Assembly (NCBI RefSeq): GCF_003260975.1
Contig: NZ_CP030041.1
Span: forward strand, 3,147,001-3,211,000
Direction: 5' to 3'
Source: Echinicola strongylocentroti
Lineage (GTDB): Bacteria > Bacteroidota > Bacteroidia > Cytophagales > Cyclobacteriaceae
DNA: 64,000 nt
The position numbers were made by a program, and so were the translations under genes. Position 1 is the first letter of the stretch. Each line of letters begins with the position of its first letter. Shown here in pieces: positions 27,974 through 36,860 of the stretch. The notes below the pieces were generated by a model. It searched no databases and was not told the origin of the DNA. It saw only the letters and a list, made by a program, of their open reading frames with translations.

Positions 27974-28654
27974 ATGGTAAAAACTTCTACTGTATTCTTC
28001 TTAATGATGATTTTACCCTTTCTTGCTTCGGCACAGGAGGAAAAGATTGTTACAGGAAAAGTGGTGGACAGGTTGACAAAGGAGGCTATTCCTGTCGTGA
28101 GGATCAGTAGCTCGATAGAGCGGGTTTCTACCAATGACCTTGGTGAGTTTACCATTAAAGCTAAAGCAGGGGATCAATTGATATTCGTTCACCTCTCTTA
28201 TAAACCTGTCCATGTAGTGTTTAGTGGTGGGGTTTCGGAATTAGAAATAGTAGAAATGGATGAGCGGATGTTGGAGCTGGAGGAATTTCAAGTAAACGAG
28301 ATGCCCTCGGAACAGGCCTTTAAGGAAGCCATCCTGAACACTACCTCCGACCACGCCGTACAGTACAATAGGCTCCAACGTAACACCAGTACTATTATGA
28401 GGATCAAGGATCTTTCTTACTATCATGATTAGTCTTCCTATAATATGCTGCTAAAAAACGTCAACACTAATGGAGGGGTCACGTTGTTTTCCAATAATCC
28501 TTCAGTTGGACTAATTTCGGCGTTCAAACGATTGATGGGAGGCAAAAGCCAACCGCCCAACCTGTCTTCGGATCCAGTGGATAGTGGCCAAACTCGGCCT
28601 CTATGGAAAAACCCCTTGGAGTCAGATTCGTTAAAGATGGAGTATAAGCCTTGA
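27974..28654 (+). pseudogene. CarboxypepD_reg-like protein split by an in-frame TAG
   Basis: Starts at ATG 27974 with signal peptide MVKTSTVFFLMMILPFLASA before QEEK. It reads a carboxypeptidase-regulatory-like (beta-sandwich) domain, GKVVDRLTKEAIPVVRISS ... TNDLGEFTIKAKAGDQLIFVHLSYKP. A TAG at 28430-28432 stops it after 152 codons. The same frame then stays open to 28654 and carries YNMLLKNVNTNGGVTLFSNN and GLISAFKRLM, which are the expected C-terminal residues of this Bacteroidota family. The ancestral protein would be about 226 residues. An intact relative is at 45029. The natural family role is unknown; it is exported. A single nonsense change or a sequencing error explains the break. The 152-residue product might still be made. 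Confidence 0.75.
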
Positions 28655-28769
28655 AAAATGTATTTTCTGCACAATATAATGGCGAATAGAAAGCGTTTAT
28701 AATGAACGAACTGTACAGGTTAAGGCATTATGTTTTGATATTTTGAACCATTGATAAAAGAATACGCTA

Positions 28770-29084
28770 ATGACATCTTCAATTCACGATCCGGCCATAG
28801 AGCTGTCACAGATTATCGTACGTGTCCTACAGGTGGCTGCGGCGCTGTTTGGAGGACTTTTCCTTTGGCTGAGCATAATGGCTTTTAATGGCCATGCTAT
28901 GGTCAATATGCTGCTGGAAATGGTGGATGAGCCTGTGAAGGTTCATGCTGGGGAAATGTTGTTGGCCGGAGTGGTGTTCTTAGTCCTTTTCGTAGCATGT
29001 GTGGCGGCATTTTTTGTGCTCAGGTACCTCCGGGAAGTCGTTAACAGTGAAGTAGCTACATTTACCCCAAAGTCCCCCTCATAA
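28770..29084 (+). CDS. Small two-helix membrane protein
   Basis: A 104-residue protein with two hydrophobic segments (about 20-43 and 62-88), a short loop between them (MLLEMVDEPVKVHAGEM) and a positively charged RYLREV after the second. No family recognised. It sits alone between the broken CarboxypepD-like gene and the convergent FKBP gene. Regular codon use and membrane-like composition support a real gene. Confidence 0.6.
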   Translation: MTSSIHDPAIELSQIIVRVLQVAAALFGGLFLWLSIMAFNGHAMVNMLLEMVDEPVKVHAGEMLLAGVVFLVLFVACVAAFFVLRYLREVVNSEVATFTPKSPS

Positions 29085-29103
29085 CGGAAGGTAAAGGAGG
29101 AGG

Positions 29104-29142
29104 GCCAAGTGCCTATGATAGCACATATCATAGGCACTTGGC
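29104..29142. terminator. 17 bp perfect hairpin between convergent genes
   Basis: GCCAAGTGCCTATGATA (29104-29120) pairs with TATCATAGGCACTTGGC (29126-29142), loop GCACA. It is placed between the convergent membrane-protein and FKBP genes. Neither side has a strong T-run, so it may terminate both weakly or by structure. Confidence 0.7.
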
Positions 29143-29155
29143 AAAAAAGAACACG

Positions 29156-29668
29156 TTAATGCTGATGCCCTCCGGGACCGTGGACATGACCGTGGTCTAT
29201 TTCTTCTGGATCAGCATCTCGGATATCGATGATTTCCCCTTCAAAGTACAGATCATAGCCGGCCAATGGAGAATTAAAGTCCATATGAACACCTTTGTAA
29301 TCGACTTTTAGGATTTCGCCACGGAGTCTGTTTCCTTGATCATCTTGCATCGCTATTACCCTTCCCACTTTCAGCATCTCCTTGTTTTTCTTGCCCTCCT
29401 CCTTGAAGTTGGATTTTGGAACTATGGTGACTTTGCTTTCGTCATAGTCGCCATAGGCACTTTCATAGTCAATATATACTTCAAACGTATCTCCAGGCTT
29501 TTTGCCAGCGATTGCTTCTTCTAGGGCCGGTAAAGTGTTTCCTGCACCAAACAAGAAAGCAAAGGCCTGTTCTTTGGTCACCTTTTCTTTAAATTCCTTA
29601 CCATTTTCCCCATCGTCTATATGGAGTTCGTAGGCGACACTGATTACTTTATTTTTTTCTGCGATCAT
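29156..29668 (-). CDS. slyD: SlyD-type FKBP peptidyl-prolyl isomerase
   Basis: A cytoplasmic prolyl isomerase and chaperone of about 170 residues. The FKBP part contains SVAYELHIDDGENG, FLFGAGNTLPALEEAIAGK and GDTFEVYIDYESAYGDYDES, interrupted by the insert-in-flap chaperone domain (VTIVPKSNF ... GRVIAMQD), then VDFNSPLAGYDLYFEGEI in family style (here MDFNSPLAGYDL). The tail DHGHVHGPGGHQH is a short metal-binding His stretch like that of E. coli SlyD. I prefer ATG at 29668 (MIAEKNKVI) over the upstream Met at 29698, because homologues begin there. The gene is convergent with the small membrane-protein gene. Confidence 0.9.
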   Translation of the reverse strand: MIAEKNKVISVAYELHIDDGENGKEFKEKVTKEQAFAFLFGAGNTLPALEEAIAGKKPGDTFEVYIDYESAYGDYDESKVTIVPKSNFKEEGKKNKEMLKVGRVIAMQDDQGNRLRGEILKVDYKGVHMDFNSPLAGYDLYFEGEIIDIRDADPEEIDHGHVHGPGGHQH

Positions 29669-29760
29669 GATAGATAAATAGTTTACTGAAAATATCAATT
29701 CTTTTTTAACCCGATTTTAACACCATTATCGAATGCCTTTCCTTTCTCTAGCAGAAAGAC

Positions 29761-30447
29761 CTATTTTCCAAGGCCTACAGGATGGAGGTTGTTCATGTTT
29801 TTTAGGATCCAGGATTGACGTTGGTAGTTATATGCGGTGGGCTTGGAGGGAGACCAGCGCAATGGGTTGGGGAGTACTGCAGCTATCATGGCTGCCTCCT
29901 GACGTGTGAGATCTACGGCAGGTTTATGATAAAATGCCTGGGCAGCAGCTTCTACGCCATAGATGCCATCTCCTGTTTCGATGATGTTGAGGTATACTTC
30001 CATGATCCGTTCTTTTGACCAAAGTAGTTCTATGAGCAGGGTAAAATAGGCCTCCAGTCCTTTGCGTAGATAATTTCTTCCTGGCCAGAGAAAGACGTTT
30101 TTGGCAGTTTGGTTGGAGATGGTGCTTCCCCCACGAATACGTCCTCCGGACTGGTTTTCCTCTAAGGCTTTATTGATGGCTTCCATATCAAAACCAAAAT
30201 GGTCCATGAATTTTTGATCTTCGGAAGCAACCACGGCCTGTGCCATGTGCTTGGATATTTTATCCATAGGAACCCAGTCTTTTTTTAGTTTTATTTTTCG
30301 TTGATCGTCCGAGGCTTGGTCTATCATCCTGATTACCATAAGTGGGGTGATGTACACAGGGACAAACTTGTAGACCAAGGTCATCCCAATGCTAAGCATG
30401 AAGAACCAAAGCACAAGTTTGCCAATAAAACGCCAAAATTTTCTCAT
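29761..30447 (-). CDS. mtgA: Monofunctional peptidoglycan glycosyltransferase
   Basis: A membrane-anchored enzyme of about 228 residues that polymerises lipid II glycan strands (GT51 family), without a transpeptidase domain. An N-terminal membrane helix (about 9-30) is followed by the five GT51 blocks: AVVASEDQKFMDHFGFD with the catalytic Glu, RGGSTISNQTAKNVFLWP, RKGLEAYFTLLIELLWSKERI, EVYLNIIETG and GVEAAAQAFY. I take the start at MRKFWRF (30447) rather than eight codons upstream. Length agrees with E. coli MtgA. It is upstream of slyD in the same direction with a 92-base gap. Confidence 0.93.
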   Translation of the reverse strand: MRKFWRFIGKLVLWFFMLSIGMTLVYKFVPVYITPLMVIRMIDQASDDQRKIKLKKDWVPMDKISKHMAQAVVASEDQKFMDHFGFDMEAINKALEENQSGGRIRGGSTISNQTAKNVFLWPGRNYLRKGLEAYFTLLIELLWSKERIMEVYLNIIETGDGIYGVEAAAQAFYHKPAVDLTRQEAAMIAAVLPNPLRWSPSKPTAYNYQRQSWILKNMNNLHPVGLGK

Positions 30448-30587
30448 AGGTAGGTACTGCAATTGCCCCACAAATTACACCAATTTTTTGAGCCGTCAAG
30501 GGAGTAAAACAGTAAAGAGGATAGTTGCCTGCGGTGATTTATTTCGTAAAGTCAAACAAGGCCTCTTTTTTTAGCTCCGTTTATGTA

Positions 30588-30640
30588 ATAGGAATAGCAG
30601 TAGCCTGTCCTGACGGATGTCGGGACAGGAGGAAAATGTA
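30588..30640. repeat. CCTGTCC/GGACAGG hairpin repeat
   Basis: TCCTGAC-GGAT-GTCGGGA within AGCCTGTCC ... GGACAGGA forms a hairpin at about 30604-30632. Similar TCCCGATAGCTATCGGGACAG is inside family 1 copy A. Nothing else was seen between mtgA and hflX. Confidence 0.55.
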
Positions 30641-30725
30641 AGGAAGGCAAATGATGCCTGGGGCTTGCACAGTCGTGTGGCAGTAGATACCTTACAATAT
30701 ACCTAGTTGGAAATTTCCCAATCGG

Positions 30726-31991
30726 TTATTCCATGTCATCAAACTGGGAAAGATCGTAAGTCTCTGATTCCAGGTAATGGGGGTAAATTTTCTTGTGTTG
30801 TTTTTTTACCTGATCGATCAGTGATTTTCTAAATTGCCCAATATGGGTACCGTCTTGGGCTGCCATAAATACCGGTTCGATGCCCATCTTTTTGGTGTAG
30901 ACCTTTTTCAGGTTGTCGAGATCCAAGTAATTGGCTTCTTCTACTTCCAGCTCAGTCATGTTCATGAGAGCTTCTTCGGAGGGCATTTCAGGAACTAAGT
31001 CGATTTTATTAAAGACCAATAGGACAGGTTTATCTCCGGCACCAAGTTCATTCAGTGTTTGGTTGACCACGGCAATATGATCTTCAAAACCTGGGTGGGA
31101 GATGTCCACCACATGCACGAGTAGATCAGCCTCCTTGATTTCCATCAAGGTAGATTTAAAGGACTCGATCAGGTGCGTGGGTAGCTTTCGGATGAAGCCC
31201 ACAGTGTCCGAAAGTAGAAAAGGTATATTCTCCAGTACCACTTTTCTTACGGTAGAGTCCACCGTCGCAAAGAGCTTGTTTTCAGCCAGTACATCGGACT
31301 TGGTTACCAAGTTCATCAGGGTGCTTTTTCCCACGTTGGTATAGCCGACCAAAGCCACCCGTACGATACCCTTTCTTCCTTTGCGCTGGGTTTCTCCTTG
31401 TTTTTCGATCTTTCGCAGTTTTTCCTTGAGCAGGGTGATTTGATTCCGAATGATCCGTTTATCCGTCTCGATTTCTTTCTCACCGGCACCGCCCCTAGTG
31501 GCTGTTCCACCGCGCTGTCGCTCCAAGTGGGTCCACATCCTGGTCAACCTGGGGAGCAGGTACTGAAATCGGGCAAGTTCTACTTGTGTTTTGGCTTGGG
31601 CAGTCTGGGCCCTGTTAAGGAAAATATCCAGGATCAATAAGGAGCGGTCATACACTTGTACCTTCAGCTCATTTTCAAGGTTTCTCATCTGGGAAGGGGA
31701 AAGGTCATCGTCAAAAATCACCATGTCCACTTCAAAATGCTTGATATAGGCTTGGATCTCCTCGAGTTTTCCTGAGCCCACAAAGCTCCTTACATCGGGT
31801 TTGTCCAAGCGCTGTGTAAAGCGGTAAACCTCCTTGGCTCCCAAAGTCTCGGTCAGGAAGGCCAATTCATCCAAGTGCTCTTCCACCTCCGATTCCGGTT
31901 GGTTTTGTTTGATCAAGGCTACCAATACGGCCGTTTCCTCCACGGGAGCCGTTTCTATCAGTTTTTTTAATTTTCTTGTATATTTACTCAT
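30726..31991 (-). CDS. hflX: Ribosome-associated GTPase HflX
   Basis: A 421-residue GTPase that binds the 50S subunit and splits stalled ribosomes. The N-terminal HflX domain (about 20-195) includes VGSGKLEEIQ and the glycine-rich linker RQRGGTATRGGAGEKEIETD. The G domain (from about 205) shows P-loop GYTNVGKSTL, switch LFATVDSTVRKV, G3 DTVGFIRKLP and G4 NKID. All GTP-binding elements are intact and length is normal. The neighbours on both sides are separated by intergenic repeats, so it is likely a single-gene unit. The start at 31991 gives MSKYTRKLKKL, with no signal. Confidence 0.96.
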   Translation of the reverse strand: MSKYTRKLKKLIETAPVEETAVLVALIKQNQPESEVEEHLDELAFLTETLGAKEVYRFTQRLDKPDVRSFVGSGKLEEIQAYIKHFEVDMVIFDDDLSPSQMRNLENELKVQVYDRSLLILDIFLNRAQTAQAKTQVELARFQYLLPRLTRMWTHLERQRGGTATRGGAGEKEIETDKRIIRNQITLLKEKLRKIEKQGETQRKGRKGIVRVALVGYTNVGKSTLMNLVTKSDVLAENKLFATVDSTVRKVVLENIPFLLSDTVGFIRKLPTHLIESFKSTLMEIKEADLLVHVVDISHPGFEDHIAVVNQTLNELGAGDKPVLLVFNKIDLVPEMPSEEALMNMTELEVEEANYLDLDNLKKVYTKKMGIEPVFMAAQDGTHIGQFRKSLIDQVKKQHKKIYPHYLESETYDLSQFDDME

Positions 31992-32223
31992 TCAGGATAT
32001 TGCTGATCAGATGTTAAATTAATCGTTGATAATACTGTGTTTGATGTAATTTACTGAAGTATATACCGTTCTTAATGGTTTAACGCTATTATGGTCAGGA
32101 TGTTATTAACACCGTTACTGGTGTTTTCATTCAGTAAATTTGAAAATTATTACTTCAAAATTAGTCTACTAAGCAGAAAGAATAGAAATTTACTGCTTGT
32201 TTTTACAAATTGATTAAAAATAA

Positions 32224-32775
32224 ATGGAAATACGTAGCACGCCTATCCAAGATGTTTTCGAATTGTATCCGAAAGTTTTCAATGATGCCAGAGGGTATTT
32301 TCTGGAAACGTACCGGGAAGATTTACTGGCAGAAAAGGGCATTAACACCCGTTGGGTTCAGGACAATCAGTCGTTTTCTATTGCGGGTACAGTGAGGGGG
32401 CTTCATTTTCAGCATGCTCCTCATGCCCAAGCTAAGCTGGTAAGGGTGGTCACGGGCAAAGTTTATGATGTGTGTGTTGATTTGAGAAAGGATTCTCCTA
32501 CCTTTGGGCAAAGTCATGGAGTGATCCTGGACAGTGCCCAGCACAATATGCTGTACGTACCGGAAGGATTTGCCCATGGATTTTCTGTGTTGGAGGACGC
32601 TGTATTTTCTTATAAGTGCTCCAATTTTTATAACAAAGCCAGTGAAGGGGGCATTATCTGGGATGATAAGCAGTTGGATATTGACTGGAAAGTAGGATCA
32701 CCTATCCTATCAGATAAGGATTTAGCGTTGCCTTCATTGGAAGAATTTAAGCAGCAAACAGGAGGAGGATTGTAA
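32224..32775 (+). CDS. rfbC: dTDP-4-dehydrorhamnose 3,5-epimerase
   Basis: A 183-residue cupin-like epimerase of dTDP-L-rhamnose synthesis. Motifs include KVFNDARGYFLETYRED, the catalytic-His segment GTVRGLHFQHAPHAQAKLV, the VDLRKDSPTFG strand, and YVPEGFAHGFSVLED with the Tyr/His region. The tail DWKVGSPILSDKDLALPSLEEF is family-typical. Length is normal. It is the first gene of a tight three-gene unit: the next start is one base after its stop. The usual rfbA, rfbB and rfbD partners are not in this window, so it is an orphan copy here. Confidence 0.95.
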   Translation: MEIRSTPIQDVFELYPKVFNDARGYFLETYREDLLAEKGINTRWVQDNQSFSIAGTVRGLHFQHAPHAQAKLVRVVTGKVYDVCVDLRKDSPTFGQSHGVILDSAQHNMLYVPEGFAHGFSVLEDAVFSYKCSNFYNKASEGGIIWDDKQLDIDWKVGSPILSDKDLALPSLEEFKQQTGGGL

Positions 32776-32776
32776 G

Positions 32777-33520
32777 ATGGGCTTATTGGATCTTTTCAAA
32801 AGTACAAAGAAAGCAGAACCGCTTTGTCTAAAATGGATGGAAGTGGACATGCACTCCCACTTGATTCCGGGGATCGATGATGGGTCCCAGTCCTTGAAGG
32901 AATCCATAGCGCTCATCAAAAGACTGGAATCCTATGGATTACGAAAGCTGATCACCACGCCGCATGTGATGACCGAGTTTTATAAAAACACTCCTGAGAT
33001 CATTTCTGAGGGGCTCACAAGGCTACATGAGGGCTTGGATAAAGAAGGGGTGAAGATGGATGTGGAGGCCGCGGCCGAATACTATTTGGATGAGGTGTTT
33101 GTAGAAAAACTGGAGAAGGATGAACCTCTGCTTACTTTTGGTGATAATTATATTTTGGTAGAAACAGGGTTTATGAACAAACCCCGCATGCTCCAAGAAA
33201 CCTTTTTTGCGTTAGAGACCAAAGGTTATAAGCCGATTTTGGCCCATCCTGAGCGGTACCTTTACCTGCACCAAGATCCCGATATGCTCGAGTCATTGAT
33301 CGAAAAGTCCGTTACCTTCCAGGTCAATTTATTGTCCTTTACTGGTTATTATTCCAAGCCTGTAAAAGTATTGGCCGAAAAACTGCTCGAAAGGCGGTTG
33401 GTGCGTTTTGTGGGAACGGACTGTCACAATAACCGTTACCTGGACTCCCTCGAAAGCATTACTGCTTCCAAAAGCTATCAAAAGCTGAAGGAATCAAAAT
33501 TCATGAATTCCCTATTATGA
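32777..33520 (+). CDS. CpsB/YwqE-type PHP tyrosine phosphatase
   Basis: A 247-residue metal-dependent phosphatase of the PHP fold that removes phosphate from tyrosine kinases controlling capsule or exopolysaccharide length. The metal sites are EVDMHSHLIPGIDDG (His-x-His and DD), TPHVMTEF, LVETGF, LAHPERY and the late GTDCHNN. It lacks a signal peptide. Position between rfbC and an SDR gene, with a 4-base overlap with the latter (ATGA at 33517), fits a cell-surface polysaccharide context. No matching BY-kinase is in the window. Confidence 0.92.
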   Translation: MGLLDLFKSTKKAEPLCLKWMEVDMHSHLIPGIDDGSQSLKESIALIKRLESYGLRKLITTPHVMTEFYKNTPEIISEGLTRLHEGLDKEGVKMDVEAAAEYYLDEVFVEKLEKDEPLLTFGDNYILVETGFMNKPRMLQETFFALETKGYKPILAHPERYLYLHQDPDMLESLIEKSVTFQVNLLSFTGYYSKPVKVLAEKLLERRLVRFVGTDCHNNRYLDSLESITASKSYQKLKESKFMNSLL

Positions 33521-34476
33521 AAATATTGATTACTGGTATAACCGGCCTTTTTGGCAGTTATCTGGCGCGGGAATTTAGTGTCATGGGAGAGATTCATGGG
33601 CTCAAAAGACCTCATAGTTCCACTGACCTATTGGGGGGATTTTCCGAACAGGTAATATGGCATGAAGGTGATATCAATGATTATCAGTCTCTTCAAATGG
33701 CCTTTAAGGGCATGGACCTGATCGTTCATGCAGCAGGGTTGGTTTCTTTTTCCCAAAAAGATAAAAGCCAGCTGCTCAAAGTAAACTATGAAGGCACCAC
33801 CAATGTAGTCAATGTCATGTTAGAGCTTGGCGTCAAGCGATTGGTGCATGTCAGCTCCGTAGCTGCTTTGGGCCGTACTCCTGACCAGCGCATTGTCGAC
33901 GAAAACCACAAATGGGTGGACTCCCCGTGGAATACACCGTATGCGATTTCTAAATACCTCGGTGAACTGGAAGTGTGGCGGGGGGTGCAGGAAGGCCTGA
34001 AAGCCCTAGTGGTCAATCCCGCAGTGCTGCTTGCCCGTGAGTCGGAGACGCGCAGCAGTGCGCAGATCTATCGGTACGTGAGTGAGGGCCATCGGTTTTA
34101 CCCCAAAGGAGACATTAACTTCATCGATATCAGGGATGCTGCCAGCATTACCTACCAACTCTACCTGAACGATCACTGGGAAGAACGCTTTATTCTCAGT
34201 AAAGGGAGTTTGCCGTATCAATCTTTCTTTGCGGCCATGGCCAAGCAAATGGGAAAAAATGCCCCCAAATTCGCTGTGGGAGGAATGATGATCAGCTTGG
34301 CCACTACATGGAGCCAAATCAAGCAAATTTTTGGTGCAAAACCCCTACTCAATAGGCAAACAGCCATGATCGCCCAGCGCCCTATTTCCTTTGACAACCA
34401 GAAGGTTAGCGATGCTATTCACTATGAATACCGCTCATTAAAAGAAACCTTTCAATGGGCAATGAACAAAAAATAG
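33517..34476 (+). CDS. Extended SDR NAD-dependent epimerase/dehydratase
   Basis: A 319-residue extended short-chain dehydrogenase. The Rossmann motif is GITGLFGSYLAREF (GxxGxxG). An acidic pair EGDIND and HAAGLVSF follow, then the catalytic Ser region HVSSVAALG and the YAISK (YxxxK) motif at about residue 147. The substrate is probably a nucleotide sugar, or a 3-beta-hydroxy compound as in dihydroflavonol-reductase-like SDRs, to which the HAAGLVSF and YAISKYLGE forms are close. It overlaps the phosphatase gene by four bases, so the two are translationally coupled. It ends the rfbC unit. Confidence 0.9.
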   Translation: MKILITGITGLFGSYLAREFSVMGEIHGLKRPHSSTDLLGGFSEQVIWHEGDINDYQSLQMAFKGMDLIVHAAGLVSFSQKDKSQLLKVNYEGTTNVVNVMLELGVKRLVHVSSVAALGRTPDQRIVDENHKWVDSPWNTPYAISKYLGELEVWRGVQEGLKALVVNPAVLLARESETRSSAQIYRYVSEGHRFYPKGDINFIDIRDAASITYQLYLNDHWEERFILSKGSLPYQSFFAAMAKQMGKNAPKFAVGGMMISLATTWSQIKQIFGAKPLLNRQTAMIAQRPISFDNQKVSDAIHYEYRSLKETFQWAMNKK

Positions 34477-34599
34477 TGGTTTTTCGTTAACCCCAAAACA
34501 ATTGTAAACATTACTTAATAGGCCTAAAAATAATTTAGTTTAGGTAGTTAAGCTACCGATTAATTTGGTATCTTAAAATGTAAATTCAACCCGACACAT

Positions 34600-36006
34600 A
34601 TGACTGGAGATTTTGATCACAACAGGGAAGAAGAACGGGCATTGATAGAGCGGTTTGAAAATTCCCTAAAAGCCAACTTGGATCTTTTCTTTGATGAAGA
34701 AGAGTTGGAGGATATCATCCGGTACTATTTTGACACGCAGAAGTTTAAAAAGTCCCTAAAGGCAAGTAAAATTGCCCTGGAGCGGTTTCCGTTTTCCATA
34801 GAAATCAAGTTGATGTACGGCCAATGCCTTATTTTCAATGATGAGCTGGAAGAAGGCCTAGAAGTGCTGGAAAATATCAATAACCTCTCGCCAAACAATG
34901 AGGAGATTATTCTGGCACTTTCGAACGGCCTGCTGCTGAATGGCAGTGTAAAGGAGGCTATTCAGCTACTGGAGGATTTTCTTCCCATGGCCGAAGATAA
35001 GGCAGAGATATATTATTCTCTTGGCAACTTCTATCGTGCGGAGAACAATACAGAAAAAGCCATCTCCCATTATAAAGATGCAGTAAAACTAAAAATCAAC
35101 CACGAAGACGCCCTGTTTCAGCTGGCGATGATTACGGAAGAGGAAGGCTCATTTGATGAAATCCTGGAATTTTATCAAGAGTTCATCGACCAAGATCCCT
35201 ACAGCGCAGAGGCCTGGTACAATCTAGGCGTCGTATACAACCGTCTCGGGCGATTTGAGGAAGCGATCAATGCTTACGATTATGCGTTGATCATCAATGA
35301 TAGCTTTGCTTCTGCTTATTTTAACATGGGCAATGCCTTGATGAATACCCAGCAATACGAAAAGGCAACAGAAGCTTACTTGAATACCATTGACAGTGAA
35401 GGAGCCAATTCGGAAAACTGCTGTTACCTCGCTGCGGCATTTGAGAAGCTGGATCAGATGGACAAAGCCTTTACGTATTTTAAGAAGTCTGCAAAAATGG
35501 ACCCCGAATACGATGATGCTTGGTTCGGCTTGGGGATGTGTATGTTAAAAAAAGATAAATTTTTTGAAGCAATACACTATTTTAAAAAAGCCCTGAAGCT
35601 CTCCAGTGTCAATGCCAACTACTGGGTTGGGCTGGCTGATGCAGAATATCACCTTGGAAATCTACAGGCCAGTTCGGAAGCGTATGAAGAAGCTATCAAC
35701 CTGGAACCCGGCCTGATGGAGACCTACGTGAACCTTTCCATTATTTATTTTGATCAAAACCGTTTTGAGGAAGCCATCGATGTACTTAAGGAAGGAATCG
35801 ACGAGCTGCCAGAAGACGCAGAACTCTATTATCGACTCGTAGTTTATCTCATTAAGACAGGTAAATACAAGGAAGCCTTTTCATATTTAGAAAATGCATT
35901 AACTTTGGATTTTGAACGACACGAGATTCTATATGAGCTGATGCCAGAAGTAAAGCATCAAAAGGCCATATACAAGATCATCGCTCAATACAAAGAAGGA
36001 TTATAA
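34600..36006 (+). CDS. TPR-repeat protein
   Basis: A 468-residue, acidic cytoplasmic protein made almost wholly of tetratricopeptide repeats, about ten to eleven units, such as AWYNLGVVYNRLGRFEEAINAYDYAL, here given in two parts as AWYNLGVVYNRLG and RFEEAINAYDYAL. Other clear units are at about 285-320 (DDAWFGLGMCMLKKDKF) and 355-390. No catalytic domain and no signal peptide. It would act as a protein-interaction scaffold; partners are unknown. The next gene, the ComA homologue, starts 31 bases later in the same direction, suggesting co-transcription. Confidence 0.88.
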   Translation: MTGDFDHNREEERALIERFENSLKANLDLFFDEEELEDIIRYYFDTQKFKKSLKASKIALERFPFSIEIKLMYGQCLIFNDELEEGLEVLENINNLSPNNEEIILALSNGLLLNGSVKEAIQLLEDFLPMAEDKAEIYYSLGNFYRAENNTEKAISHYKDAVKLKINHEDALFQLAMITEEEGSFDEILEFYQEFIDQDPYSAEAWYNLGVVYNRLGRFEEAINAYDYALIINDSFASAYFNMGNALMNTQQYEKATEAYLNTIDSEGANSENCCYLAAAFEKLDQMDKAFTYFKKSAKMDPEYDDAWFGLGMCMLKKDKFFEAIHYFKKALKLSSVNANYWVGLADAEYHLGNLQASSEAYEEAINLEPGLMETYVNLSIIYFDQNRFEEAIDVLKEGIDELPEDAELYYRLVVYLIKTGKYKEAFSYLENALTLDFERHEILYELMPEVKHQKAIYKIIAQYKEGL

Positions 36007-36037
36007 GCCGAGTACTATTTACCTAAAATTTTAGAGA

Positions 36038-36808
36038 ATGAATTACGTGCTGAAGAACGTACCCGTACGTACTGAAAAACCACGAACTACAGGATATACC
36101 ATGGCCATGGACAAGGGTCTTAGCCTTAGAGAAGTAGAAGACTTTATCGATGCCTGCGAAGATTATGTGGATATTGTGAAATTGGGATGGGCTACTTCCT
36201 ATGTCACCAAAAACCTTAGCCAGAAATTACAGATCTATAAAGATGCGGGGATACCAGTCTATTTGGGTGGTACGTTATTCGAAGCATTTGTGATCAGAGG
36301 GCAGTTTGAAGACTATCGAAGAGTTTTGGACAAGTTTGACCTTGCCTATGCAGAAGTTTCTGATGGCTCCATTACACTTGATCACGATAAGAAATGTGAA
36401 TACATCCACACACTTGCAAAAGATGTCACGGTGCTTTCTGAGGTGGGCTCCAAAGATGCCGCTAAAATTATCCCTCCCTACAAATGGATAGAGCAGATGC
36501 AGCAAGAGCTGGATGCTGGGGCTTGGAAGGTGATCGGAGAATCCCGAGAAGCGGGAAATGTGGGGCTTTTCCGTGATTCTGGCGAAGTGAGACAAGGGTT
36601 GGTGGAAGAGATCCTTACCAAGATTCCAGAAGAAAAAATCCTGTGGGAAGCACCCCAAAAAGCGCAACAAGTGTGGTTTATCAAACTACTCGGTGCCAAT
36701 GTGAACCTGGGAAACATTGCCCCCAATGAAGTGATTCCATTAGAGACAATTAGACTGGGGCTTAGAGGAGATACTTTTGACCATTTCCTCAATATGGCCA
36801 ACGTATAA
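36038..36808 (+). CDS. comA: Phosphosulfolactate synthase (ComA) family protein
   Basis: A 256-residue TIM-barrel enzyme that adds sulfite to phosphoenolpyruvate to form phosphosulfolactate, the first step of coenzyme M synthesis in methanogens and of sulfolactate-type sulfonates in some bacteria. Family segments are RTTGYTMAMDKGLSLREVEDF, here in parts GYTMAMDKGL and REVEDF, then DIVKLGWATSYV, GIPVYLGGTLFEAF, VLSEVGSKD, KVIGESREAGNVGLF and LWEAPQKAQQVWFI. The rest of the coenzyme M pathway is absent here. A role in making a sulfonate precursor such as cysteate for sulfonolipids is possible in Cytophagales but is my inference. (Not to be confused with competence ComA.). Confidence 0.88.
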   Translation: MNYVLKNVPVRTEKPRTTGYTMAMDKGLSLREVEDFIDACEDYVDIVKLGWATSYVTKNLSQKLQIYKDAGIPVYLGGTLFEAFVIRGQFEDYRRVLDKFDLAYAEVSDGSITLDHDKKCEYIHTLAKDVTVLSEVGSKDAAKIIPPYKWIEQMQQELDAGAWKVIGESREAGNVGLFRDSGEVRQGLVEEILTKIPEEKILWEAPQKAQQVWFIKLLGANVNLGNIAPNEVIPLETIRLGLRGDTFDHFLNMANV

Positions 36809-36860
36809 AACATATTTAGGCGGCTGTGGTTTACTACAGTCGCTTTCTTTTGATTGCTAC

